A stretch of 15,974 bases of DNA from Deltaproteobacteria bacterium (GCA_017861095.1 JAGFXI010000009.1:1-15974), one strand, 5' to 3'; counted from the stretch's first letter, positions 5,603-12,785 are shown. Notes: generated by a model from the sequence alone, not told the origin. Numbers and translations: made by a program.

Positions 5603-7810
5603 TTGAACCTCAACCGGATCCATGACATCAGCCTGAAGTGGAAACTCCTTATCCCCTTCCTCTTCCTCTCTTTCACCGGAACTTTCTTCCTTATTCTCTT
5701 TAACCTCCATAGCCAGATCAACCTCATCGAGACCCACGAGCGGGAGAAGCTCGTCGGGTACTATCAGGCCTTCGCCGATCAGGTTGCCGATCGCGAGCAA
5801 GCGGCCCTAAGCCTGGCATACACGTTGGCGGGAGAACCGGAGGTTCAGAGGGCCTTTGCGCGCCGGAGTCGGGCGGCGCTCATCCGGCTGCTCATGCCGG
5901 TGTATCAGATCCTTGCCGAGCAATTCGGGGTGAAGCAGTTTCATTTTCATGTCCCCCCGGCTACCTCGTTTCTTCGACTGCATCGGTTGCACCAGCATGG
6001 TGAGCAGATGGCCGCCTATCGCCATACCATCAACAGAGTGGAGGAGGCGGGCAAAGGGGTCGCCGGCTTGGAGTGGGGTGACACCGGTTTCGGCGTTCGC
6101 GGCGTGGCACCGGTCTATTACCGGGGTAAGTTCATTGGGACCTTTGAAATCGGCTTCTCCGTGGAGCAGCCCTTCCTGGAGTCTCTCAAGGCAAGGTATC
6201 CTATGGAGCTCGCGCTCCTGATTCCGACGGAGGATGATCGTGGCTTCACCTACCTTGCCAAATCCTCGCTCACGTTACCCCGGCTGGCCGAGTCGATATA
6301 CACCCGAATCTTTCGCACTCAGAAGCCGGAGATGCTGACAAGTCCACCCGAGGCAAAAGGTCTTGCCATCCTGCTCGGACCGCTCCGAGATTTTTCCGGG
6401 AAGAGCATCGGGGTGGTGGAGATCGGTGTTGACCGGGCTGCGACCCTGGCGGAGGTTAAGAGAAATCGCAATCTCCTTTTTATGATCATGGGCGGCGCTC
6501 TCGTCGTTTCCTCGCTTCTCATCTGGTGGGTGGCGGTGCGCTTCCTCCGCCCGGTTGAGGCCATCGTCCAAGCGGCGCGGGAGATCGCGGCCGGGCGGCG
6601 GGTCAGGACCATCGACGTGCGGGTGCACAACGAGATCGGGACGCTCGCGGACTCGCTGAACGAGATGCTCGCCTCGTTGAGCGAGGCCCGCAGGGAGGTC
6701 CAGGCCTACTGTGACACGCTGGAGGAGCGAGTTCGGGTGCGGACCGGGGAGCTGGTGGAGCAGAAAGAGAAGTTCGAGACCCTTGTGGAGAACGCGCCGC
6801 TCGTCGTGTATCGGCTCCTGCCCGACGGCACCACGGTCTATGTGAACCGGTTTGTGGAAGAGATTCTCGGGTATACGCCCAGCCAGGTTATCGAGGACCG
6901 GGAGTTCTGGGTGAAGACCGCCCACCCGGAGGATCGGCGGCGCTTGGCCGCCGGGCTGCAGACCTGTCTGGAACATGCCCGGGAGTGCCGGCTCGAGTAC
7001 CGCGGGCTCCACAAGAACGGGGGAGAGGCGTTCCTTCTCAACCACGCGCTGCCGGTCATGGATGGCAAGGGCCGGCTCCTGGCTATTGACGGCATCATTG
7101 TTGATGTGACCGAAAGGAAGAGGCTGGAGGAGAAGATCATCCAGACCGAAGAGCTCAAGACTCTACACGAGGTCTCAGCGCGGCTCGCCCACGAGATCCG
7201 CAACCCCCTCACCTCGGCCGGGGGCTTCGCCAGGCGCTTGCTCCAGGACTTGCCGGCCCAGGATCCCCAGCGGCGCAAGGCAGAGATCATAGTCTACGAG
7301 CTCGGTCGGCTCGAACACATCCTCAAGATGATTCTTTCCTACATTCGGCCGATCAGCCTGCACTTCTCTGAGGAAGACCTGAACACGATCTTGGAGGAGG
7401 CGGTCAGGGCCGCCAAGGCGAAGATCAACAGCCGCGGTATTGCCCTGGAGGTCGAGCTCGCGGCCGTGACCCCCACTATCCGTGCCGATCGGGGCCAGTT
7501 CCTCCAGGCCATGCAGCACATCATCGAGACCGCCTGTGACCACATTCCCCGGGAGGCCAGACTTCAGATCAGAACCTCCGGTAACGGCACCGCCGTGATC
7601 CACCTTGCCTATCCGGGGCTCCACGTGGAAGATAACGATATCGACCATTTCTTCTACCCCTTTGTGCCGGATGAGCTAATGGAGATGAATCTGGAGCTGC
7701 CCCTAACCAAGGTGGTGCTCCACAAGCATGGCGGCATCATTGCCATCAACAGGGACAAGGATAACCAGGTCAACATCACCATCACCCTGCCGCTTGCCAA
7801 GCGTGAGTGA
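5603..7810 (+). CDS. Membrane sensor histidine kinase (dCache_3-HAMP-PAS-HisKA) with degenerate ATP-binding domain
   Basis: 735 residues. TM1 near 13-35; periplasmic dCache_3-like sensor about 36-288 (FHVPPATSFLRLH, GVRGVAPVYYRGKFIGTFEIGFS, GKSIGVVEIG); TM2 about 290-313; HAMP 314-367; coiled coil; PAS about 389-505; HisKA with the phosphoacceptor block AHEIRNPL, H530. The C-terminal HATPase-like region keeps its length and hydrophobic pattern but loses the nucleotide residues: N-box Asn is T643, the G1 Asp and first Gly become L668 and Y670, and the G2 glycines become E/N/E in EMNLELPLTKVVLHKHGG. It may be unable to bind ATP, acting as a signalling adaptor or needing a partner kinase. TTG 5603 is the start, with AGGGAG 9 nt upstream; the nearby ATG at 5621 is out of frame. 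No response regulator gene is adjacent. Confidence 0.88.
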   Translation: MNLNRIHDISLKWKLLIPFLFLSFTGTFFLILFNLHSQINLIETHEREKLVGYYQAFADQVADREQAALSLAYTLAGEPEVQRAFARRSRAALIRLLMPVYQILAEQFGVKQFHFHVPPATSFLRLHRLHQHGEQMAAYRHTINRVEEAGKGVAGLEWGDTGFGVRGVAPVYYRGKFIGTFEIGFSVEQPFLESLKARYPMELALLIPTEDDRGFTYLAKSSLTLPRLAESIYTRIFRTQKPEMLTSPPEAKGLAILLGPLRDFSGKSIGVVEIGVDRAATLAEVKRNRNLLFMIMGGALVVSSLLIWWVAVRFLRPVEAIVQAAREIAAGRRVRTIDVRVHNEIGTLADSLNEMLASLSEARREVQAYCDTLEERVRVRTGELVEQKEKFETLVENAPLVVYRLLPDGTTVYVNRFVEEILGYTPSQVIEDREFWVKTAHPEDRRRLAAGLQTCLEHARECRLEYRGLHKNGGEAFLLNHALPVMDGKGRLLAIDGIIVDVTERKRLEEKIIQTEELKTLHEVSARLAHEIRNPLTSAGGFARRLLQDLPAQDPQRRKAEIIVYELGRLEHILKMILSYIRPISLHFSEEDLNTILEEAVRAAKAKINSRGIALEVELAAVTPTIRADRGQFLQAMQHIIETACDHIPREARLQIRTSGNGTAVIHLAYPGLHVEDNDIDHFFYPFVPDELMEMNLELPLTKVVLHKHGGIIAINRDKDNQVNITITLPLAKRE

Positions 7811-7907
7811 GAGGGAAGGCAAGGGGCTTATGGCCCGCTTGAGGTCGGCGTTGCGCGGCGGTAGGTTGGAGGATCGCTCCGCTCGGGGTTGGAGGCAACA
7901 ACTCAGG

Positions 7908-7966
7908 AGGCAGCAGGCGGTAAGCAGCGGGCAGTAGGCAAGAGGCGCAAGGCGTAAGACGCAAGG
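7908..7966. repeat. Degenerate 7-bp tandem repeat tract, longest copy
   Basis: Eight uninterrupted 7-bp units plus three bases, drifting from AGGCAGC-type on the left to AGGCGCA-type on the right. Phase is kept throughout despite base changes. Confidence 0.75.
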
Positions 7967-7999
7967 AAGAAGCTGACCGCCAAAAGCTGTAGCTGAAAA

Positions 8000-8027
8000 C
8001 TGATCCCTGGCCCCTGATCCCTGACGC
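8000..8027. repeat. 7-bp tandem repeat tract, pyrimidine-rich
   Basis: Four units of the form CTGATCC / CTGGCCC with an exact 7-bp period. It resembles the other tracts when read on the opposite strand. Confidence 0.6.
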
Positions 8028-8147
8028 GGCAGCGGGAGAAGAGCGATCTGTGTCAAGCCGTGCAAAGCCGTGTCCCATCGCATATCGGTTGTACGTTATA
8101 CGAAGAGATCTGCGTGCATCTGCACAAGTCTGCGTCCTGACATAAAA

Positions 8148-9341
8148 TCATTCATCCTTGAGTAGGAGAAAAAAGAGGGTGCCGTCGTGCCGGAGATGGC
8201 CGGCGGCCGTCTGATTGAGCGGCCCGCTGCCCCAGAAGAGGTCCACACGTGCCGGTCCCCGAATGGCGCCGCCGGTGTCCTGGTTGAGGACATAGCGCGC
8301 GAAGGGTTGCCATCCGGTGATAACCCCGTCCTTGGCGAAGATCGGTTTCTGACACTCGACAAAGGCAAGAGCGCCCCGGGGGAAGAGGGTGGGATCTGTA
8401 GCGATGGAACGTCCCGGGGTCACCGGGACGGAGAGGCTGCCGAGAGGCCCGTCGTCTACCCTGCGGAAGAAAACGTAGCTAGGATTGGTATTCAGGATCT
8501 CAGCCGTTTTCTCGGGATGATCGAGGAGGTATCTTCGGATCGCCTGCATGGACATCTCTTCGGGAGGAACGACCCCCCGCTCGATGAGCACGCCCCCGAT
8601 ACTCCGATAGGGTCGCCCGTTGCTGGCGGCATATCCCACTCTGAGTGAGTCACCGTTGGAGAGCCGAATGCGGCCGGACCCCTGTATCTGCAAGAAGAAG
8701 AGCGCCACCGGGTCCGCGACCCAGGCAATCTCGTACCCCTTCCCGGCGAGCGCCCCTCCCGTGTCGATCTCCTCACGACTGAAGTACGGGACCACCTGAT
8801 TCCCTTGACTCCGGCCTACAAGGCGTATACCCCGGTACTGGGGCCGGAATTTCTCCAGGTCGACGATCATCATGTCAGCGGGAACCCCGTAGACAGGGAA
8901 TCGGTACAGGTCGTCCGGGGTCAGGCTGCCCTGGATGACGGGTTCGTAGTAGCCGGTGAAGAGAACCTCATGGTTGCTCCCCTTGCCTACGGCCTGGTAG
9001 ATGAGGTAGCGCTTGCGGACGCCCTGTGCCAGCTCCTCCCAGGACGTGCTCTCGCGAAGGAGGGCGAGGAATGTTTCCAGCGACCGTTTCACGCGCTCAA
9101 GGGGCACCGTATCCCGGCCGAAACCGAATTTGGTATCGGCGGGTAGTCGCTCATAGTAGCGGAGACTGTTACGAATCCCCTGCTCCAGGGAGACGCGATC
9201 CAGATCGTCCGCACCAAGGGAGAGAGACTCGGGGCCGACCCGCTCGAGCGCGCGATCGGGCGAGATCTCAGCCGTCGGCACCCGCGGCGCACACGCCGCG
9301 AGGCATGCACCCAGGAGCAGAGCGATGAACCAACGTACCAT
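8148..9341 (-). CDS. mltA: Membrane-bound lytic murein transglycosylase A
   Basis: Cleaves peptidoglycan glycan strands with formation of 1,6-anhydro-muramyl ends, attached to the outer membrane. The 397-residue product begins with a signal peptide and lipobox L14-A-A-C17, so it is a predicted lipoprotein. MltA signatures run in order: LFTGYYEP, YFSREEID, FFLQIQGSGR, VGYAASNGRPYRSIG, TNPSYVFF, then the 3D domain with QDTGGAIRGPARVDLFWGSG (D355 and D367 among the conserved Asp residues, one expected to be the catalytic acid). ATG 9341 is preceded by GGGGGA about 4 nt away. The upstream small gene (9363-9677) ends only 21 bp before it, so they probably form an operon. No terminator is seen after the stop. 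Confidence 0.95.
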   Translation of the reverse strand: MVRWFIALLLGACLAACAPRVPTAEISPDRALERVGPESLSLGADDLDRVSLEQGIRNSLRYYERLPADTKFGFGRDTVPLERVKRSLETFLALLRESTSWEELAQGVRKRYLIYQAVGKGSNHEVLFTGYYEPVIQGSLTPDDLYRFPVYGVPADMMIVDLEKFRPQYRGIRLVGRSQGNQVVPYFSREEIDTGGALAGKGYEIAWVADPVALFFLQIQGSGRIRLSNGDSLRVGYAASNGRPYRSIGGVLIERGVVPPEEMSMQAIRRYLLDHPEKTAEILNTNPSYVFFRRVDDGPLGSLSVPVTPGRSIATDPTLFPRGALAFVECQKPIFAKDGVITGWQPFARYVLNQDTGGAIRGPARVDLFWGSGPLNQTAAGHLRHDGTLFFLLLKDE

Positions 9342-9362
9342 ACTATCCCCCGCTGCCGCCTA

Positions 9363-9677
9363 CTAGCCCGGCGAAGGCGCCGAGTCTTTCGTTTCTGTGA
9401 GCACCTGCACGGCGAAGGTGTGAACGACCCTCATCTCGTCGAAAATCCGGGAAAGATCGAGCATGAGACTCAGCTGATTTTCCTGAAGCAAGCCGAGCAG
9501 CTTGAGCTGCACCAGCCGAAACCGATCCACTAGCGCTGAATCCCGTCGTCGCAGCTCCGCGATGAACTCTTCCGCCGATGCCGCCTCTTGGTACCGTTGT
9601 TGCAGGGCAGCGTGGTGGTTACGGTAGTCTTCAGCAAGCTTTCTGAGATTATCCTGAATTGGCGAGGCCTCGCTCAT
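9363..9677 (-). CDS. Small helical protein of unknown function upstream of mltA
   Basis: Not recognised. It is a 104-residue charged protein, almost entirely predicted helix: a Glu/Arg/Gln-rich stretch about residues 8-50 with coiled-coil character, then an amphipathic region (LVQLKLLGLLQENQLSLMLDLSRIFDEM). There is no signal peptide, membrane segment or Cys. Start ATG 9677 is preferred because AAAGGAG lies about 9 nt upstream; an in-frame start at 9713 has no such site. It lies 21 bp upstream of mltA and is probably co-transcribed, which hints at an envelope-related or regulatory role, but this is inference. Coding is supported by the ribosome binding site, uninterrupted frame and operon spacing, not by homology. 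Confidence 0.65.
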   Translation of the reverse strand: MSEASPIQDNLRKLAEDYRNHHAALQQRYQEAASAEEFIAELRRRDSALVDRFRLVQLKLLGLLQENQLSLMLDLSRIFDEMRVVHTFAVQVLTETKDSAPSPG

Positions 9678-10248
9678 GGTCGCATTCTCCTTTCGTTGAA
9701 CTCCTGGCGACAAGCTTGACGACTTCTAATAAGAGGTCGCCAAGGCGAACGGCACAAGCTCTCCCGCTAAAGGGACAAGGCGCGCGAATCTTGAGGAATG
9801 AGGCGTACATAGAAGTGCGCTGCAGCGACGAAAGATGAAGCGCAACGCCGCTCCTTCGATCCCGACTCGGCGGGAAGAGGGACTTTCTACGAAGCCATCA
9901 GGCTCGCATTTTAGAGAGTCCTGGGCTAAGAGCCAACAGTTTTTGTCTTGAATTTTGAGCGCACCAGTGCAATAATTCGGTCAGGCTTGTGTCGATGACA
10001 TCGGGATTACCGTCCAGGGATATTCGCCACTTGCCGCACTTACCTCACTTTCTTGAAGTTTTTGCCCGGTTCTTCGTGTTTCAGGACGTTGCCTACACCG
10101 ACTGCACGCGGCTCTGACCATCGGCTGGCACCCATTCTTTCCAGGGTGCGACTTGAGGCAGATTAGTTGCAGCCCGAGAGGCGGGGAAAAGGCAGTATCG
10201 GTCCCGGCCAGAGCAGGGCGTTTCTCCGGGGAGAGAGTTCTGGAGGTT
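9678..10248. other. Long divergent intergenic region
   Basis: About 570 bp between the minus-strand small gene and the plus-strand helicase-like gene. It contains a good plus-strand promoter (9948-9976) and then a leader of about 265 nt. A GGCT-aag-AGCC hairpin followed by TTTTT (9923-9945) is too weak to call a terminator. No protein or RNA gene is recognised. The section 9790-9940 is lower in GC than its neighbours and could hold decayed sequence. Confidence 0.45.
9948..9976 (+). promoter_or_regulatory. Sigma70-type promoter for the helicase-like gene
   Basis: TTGAAT (9948-9953), a 17-nt spacer and AATAAT (9971-9976). Transcription would start near 9983, well upstream of the coding start at about 10249. 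Confidence 0.5.
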
Positions 10249-11661
10249 ATGATTGCCGGTATGTACAAGACCGTGACCATTTTTATCTCCGAACGCGTTA
10301 AGATACCTGCAGCGCTCCTCCCTCCCATGCTCATCAAGAAACTCAACGAGCGACTGGTGTTCACCAACCCCGAATACGAACTGCGGCAGAGTCGGGGCGA
10401 GTGGTTGGGGAACGTGCCGGTCCAGGTGCGATGCCTCTATGAGCAGCGGCGACAGTTCTTCATCCCCCGCGGCTTTCTTGGGCAACTCCTGGAGCTTTGC
10501 CAGCGATTCAACATCACCTACCGGCTTATCGATCGTCAGCGAACCGTCGACCCGGTGGAATTCGAGTTCCACGGGATGCTCAAGGGCTACCAGGAGCGGG
10601 CCTTTTCCTCCATTGCCAGCCGCGACCACGGTACGCTCGTGGGGGATGCGAAGAGTGGGAAGACGGTGATCGCTCTTCGCATGATCGCCCATCGGCATCA
10701 GCCCACCATGATCCTCGTGCCAAACACCTCCCTCCTCGACCACTGGAAGGAAAAGCTCGTGCGGTTCCTCAATCTCCCTCCGGACGAGATCGGCATCGTG
10801 GGCCAAGGGGGGTTCAAGATCGGTCCTCGAGTCACGGTTGCCCACGTGAGCGCCATGTACCGCCGAGTGCGGGAGGTTCGCGAGAGCATCGGCTTTCTCA
10901 TCGTGGACGAATGCCATCGAACACCTGCCCGTACCTTTACCCAGGTGGTGAGCAACTTTGACTGCCGCTACCTTCTCGGACTCGCGGCCACAACGCCGCG
11001 GCGAGATCGGCTCTCCCGACTGATCTACTACTATGTGGGAGATATTCTTTACCAGATCGATACTCGCGACGCCACGGAGAATCGAGGTCTTCTTCAGGCA
11101 GAGGTTGTGGTGAGGGAGACGGAATTCTCTTATCCCTACGAAAGCAGCGAGGACTACCGCTCCATGATTGCGGCCCTGGCCAAGGACCCGGAGCGAAATC
11201 GTCTTATTGTGGCGGACGTGGAGAAGGAGTTGAGCGATAGGGGCGTGGAGCCGCTCCTAGTGCTGACAGAGGAGGAGACGCAGGTGAACGCCATCGAGGA
11301 CCTGCTCCGGGCTCGTGGGATATCCTGCGCCTACATCGACGCCGGCGTCTCGCGCGAGGGAAAGGAGCAGTTTTTCTCCCAACTCAAGGAAGGCAAGGTG
11401 CAGGTGGTGCTCGCCAGCCGGGACTTTTTGCAGGAATCGATACCGGAAGGGCGCTACGGAGCCCTCTTCCTCATCACACCCCTCAGCTTTCAAGGACGGA
11501 TCAGCGACCATCTTCACAAGTTGCTGTCCCGTCGAAACGGCCATCCGCCCATGAGGGTCTACGATTACGTGGACAGCAAGATTAGTATTCTCGACAACTT
11601 CTTCCGCATGCGGAGTTACGCCTACGGGCTGCGGCTGCCCAAGACCGCCCAGCCAGCCTGA
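10249..11661 (+). CDS. SF2 DEAD/DEAH helicase-like protein (XPB/Ssl2-type) with altered second RecA domain
   Basis: 470 residues. An N-terminal domain (about 1-110, containing TNPEYELRQ and IPRGFLGQLLELC as in bacterial COG1061-type helicases) precedes RecA1: Walker A G132-D-A-K-S-G-K138-T139, DECH box D220-H223, and motif III G244-LAATTPRRD. RecA2 keeps its length, but motif V, usually GEGFD-like, reads QESIP (395-399), and motif VI, usually Q..GR.hR, reads SDHLHKLLSRR (419-429), so the usual arginine-finger position is not conserved. It may hydrolyse ATP poorly or act as a DNA-remodelling adaptor. Start: GGAGG (10242-10246) is 2 nt from ATG 10249 and 14 nt from ATG 10261, so the exact start is unsure; a TTG at 10153 is less likely. 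The ATP-grasp gene follows after an element insertion. Confidence 0.85.
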   Translation: MIAGMYKTVTIFISERVKIPAALLPPMLIKKLNERLVFTNPEYELRQSRGEWLGNVPVQVRCLYEQRRQFFIPRGFLGQLLELCQRFNITYRLIDRQRTVDPVEFEFHGMLKGYQERAFSSIASRDHGTLVGDAKSGKTVIALRMIAHRHQPTMILVPNTSLLDHWKEKLVRFLNLPPDEIGIVGQGGFKIGPRVTVAHVSAMYRRVREVRESIGFLIVDECHRTPARTFTQVVSNFDCRYLLGLAATTPRRDRLSRLIYYYVGDILYQIDTRDATENRGLLQAEVVVRETEFSYPYESSEDYRSMIAALAKDPERNRLIVADVEKELSDRGVEPLLVLTEEETQVNAIEDLLRARGISCAYIDAGVSREGKEQFFSQLKEGKVQVVLASRDFLQESIPEGRYGALFLITPLSFQGRISDHLHKLLSRRNGHPPMRVYDYVDSKISILDNFFRMRSYAYGLRLPKTAQPA

Positions 11662-11721
11662 TCCCCGCCGAGCTCTGATTCCACGTAACGACGACGAGAG
11701 GAGAAGAGGTGTGACCACCTG
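11662..11721. other. Short spacer before the 220-bp element
   Basis: 60 bp from the helicase-like stop codon to the left end of element copy 2. A purine-rich GAGAGGAGAAGAGG run is the only notable content. Confidence 0.4.
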
Positions 11722-11940
11722 CTAGCCCGCATTACGCACGGGGCGCCGTAGCGGGATCGTGGCGATGGCCGTGCCGCCGGGGAACCATCCCGGGACGCCG
11801 CGGGACTGGACCTGAGGCGCACTTGGCATCACGTCGCGAGGTCCGCTTGTCCTGAGCCTGTCGAAGGGAGATCCGAGGACGCCCGGAAGGACGGCGATAT
11901 CCGCGGTCGGAGCAGGTGGTTCGTGCAGAGTGCGGGCTAG
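11722..11940 (+). mobile_element. MITE-like 219-bp element, copy 2
   Basis: It is bounded by CTAGCCCGCATTACGCAC and, as the inverted end, GTGCAGAGTGCGGGCTAG (14 of 18 bases match as inverted repeats). The inverted similarity continues weakly inward for about 70 bp each side, so much of the element could fold on itself. It contains TCCTGAGCCTGTCGAA, a motif I know as frequent in intergenic repeats of many bacterial genomes. No transposase is encoded. It lies between the helicase-like and ATP-grasp genes and ends one base before the latter's ribosome binding site. Confidence 0.75.
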
Positions 11941-11951
11941 GGAGAGGGCCT

Positions 11952-12734
11952 GTGGCAAGACGGCTCCTAGTCGCTATCGGCGAACAGCTGCGGCACTGCC
12001 CTGGCGTGATCACCCTGGGAGTGCGGCCGCAGCTTTCCGATTACACCGCAGAGGAGAGGAGGCTACTCCTCGCCGCTGACAGGATCTTCTATCCCACGGT
12101 CCGTTTTGTTGAAATCTTTGCGGGTGCGGGGAAAGAGACCTTTCCCAGCGTGAGCTGCTACCGCTTCCTCGGGGACAAGCTCAAACAGACCGCGCTCTTT
12201 CGGCTTCTTAAGGTGCCGCATCCCCAGACGCGGGTTTACTATGGGGACAAGCAGAAGGAGCGAATTACCGCAGACTTTTCCTTTCCCCTTGTGGGGAAAA
12301 GGGCCTTCCGGTCGTCTCGAGGGCGCCATGTGTTTCTGATCCGTGACCAGGGGGAACTCTCCTGGTATACTAAAAAGTTCAATCCGGCATATGTTCAGGA
12401 GTATATCCCTGGCGACAGGGAACTCCGGATCATCGTCCTCAACTACCGCGTGGTCTGGGGCTCCTGGTGGGTGCCAGCCCCTGCCGATTTTCGGTGCACC
12501 GTCCCGTTGGAGCCGATTTTGCCCCAAGAGGCGCTGGCCGCGGAGCCGCTCTCCCTGGCCAAGGGGATTGCCTGTTCCGGCAAGTTCTCCGATGTGGCCG
12601 TGGATATGCTTTTCGACGGGAGGCGGTTCTGGATCCTGGGGCTGACCTTTCGATACGGGACCAGGGGGTGGCCCGGCCACAAGCAGAATCGGCTCGAGGT
12701 GATCGCGGCAATGATCGAGCGGGGAGAATTGTAG
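11952..12734 (+). CDS. ATP-grasp (RimK-like) domain protein lacking the ExN metal motif
   Basis: 260 residues resembling RimK/COG0189-type ATP-grasp ligases, which join a carboxylate to an amine or thiol using ATP. Visible parts: an N-terminal strand LLVAIGEQ; DKLKQTALFRLLKVPHPQT, the usual entry to the ATP-grasp core; FPLVGKRAFRSSRGRHVF, the ATP-binding lysine and glycine/serine-rich loop; YVQEYIPGDRELRIIVL; and VAVDMLFDGRRFWILGLTFRYGTRGW. In the last block the metal-binding E-x-N is replaced by G230-L-T232, so catalysis is doubtful. GTG 11952 is preferred because GGAGAGGG lies just upstream; the in-frame ATG 11916 is inside the mobile element. It follows the helicase-like gene on the same strand. 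Substrate unknown. Confidence 0.75.
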   Translation: MARRLLVAIGEQLRHCPGVITLGVRPQLSDYTAEERRLLLAADRIFYPTVRFVEIFAGAGKETFPSVSCYRFLGDKLKQTALFRLLKVPHPQTRVYYGDKQKERITADFSFPLVGKRAFRSSRGRHVFLIRDQGELSWYTKKFNPAYVQEYIPGDRELRIIVLNYRVVWGSWWVPAPADFRCTVPLEPILPQEALAAEPLSLAKGIACSGKFSDVAVDMLFDGRRFWILGLTFRYGTRGWPGHKQNRLEVIAAMIERGEL

Positions 12735-12754
12735 CAAGGGGCTTTGCGGCCCGA

Positions 12755-12785
12755 AGGCAGCAGGCGGCAGGCAGTAGGCAGCAGG
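12755..12785. repeat. 7-bp tandem repeat tract
   Basis: Four units of AGGCAGC / AGGCGGC / AGGCAGT type plus AGG, with an exact period. It is very close in unit sequence to the left part of the tract at 7908-7966. Confidence 0.75.

Larger units (their letters stand above)
7811..8147. other. Repeat-built gap between convergent genes
   Basis: No gene in 337 bp. From left to right: a short motif GCAAGGGGCTT..GGCCCG (about 7819-7838) shared with 12734-12752; a GC-rich GGATCGCTCCGCT motif; two heptamer tracts (7908-7966, 8000-8027); and two imperfect 10-bp-period tracts, 8047-8076 (GCCGTGCAAA, GCCGTGTCCC) and 8108-8137 (ATCTGCGTGC, ATCTGCACAA, GTCTGCGTCC). No intrinsic terminator was found for either flanking gene. 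Confidence 0.55.

Noticed and set aside
7908..8027. CRISPR array
   Set aside because: The repeats are 7 bp and contiguous, with no unique spacers of constant length and no cas genes nearby.
9923..9945. Intrinsic terminator GGCT-aag-AGCC plus T5
   Set aside because: The stem is only 4 bp and there is no plus-strand gene upstream to terminate.
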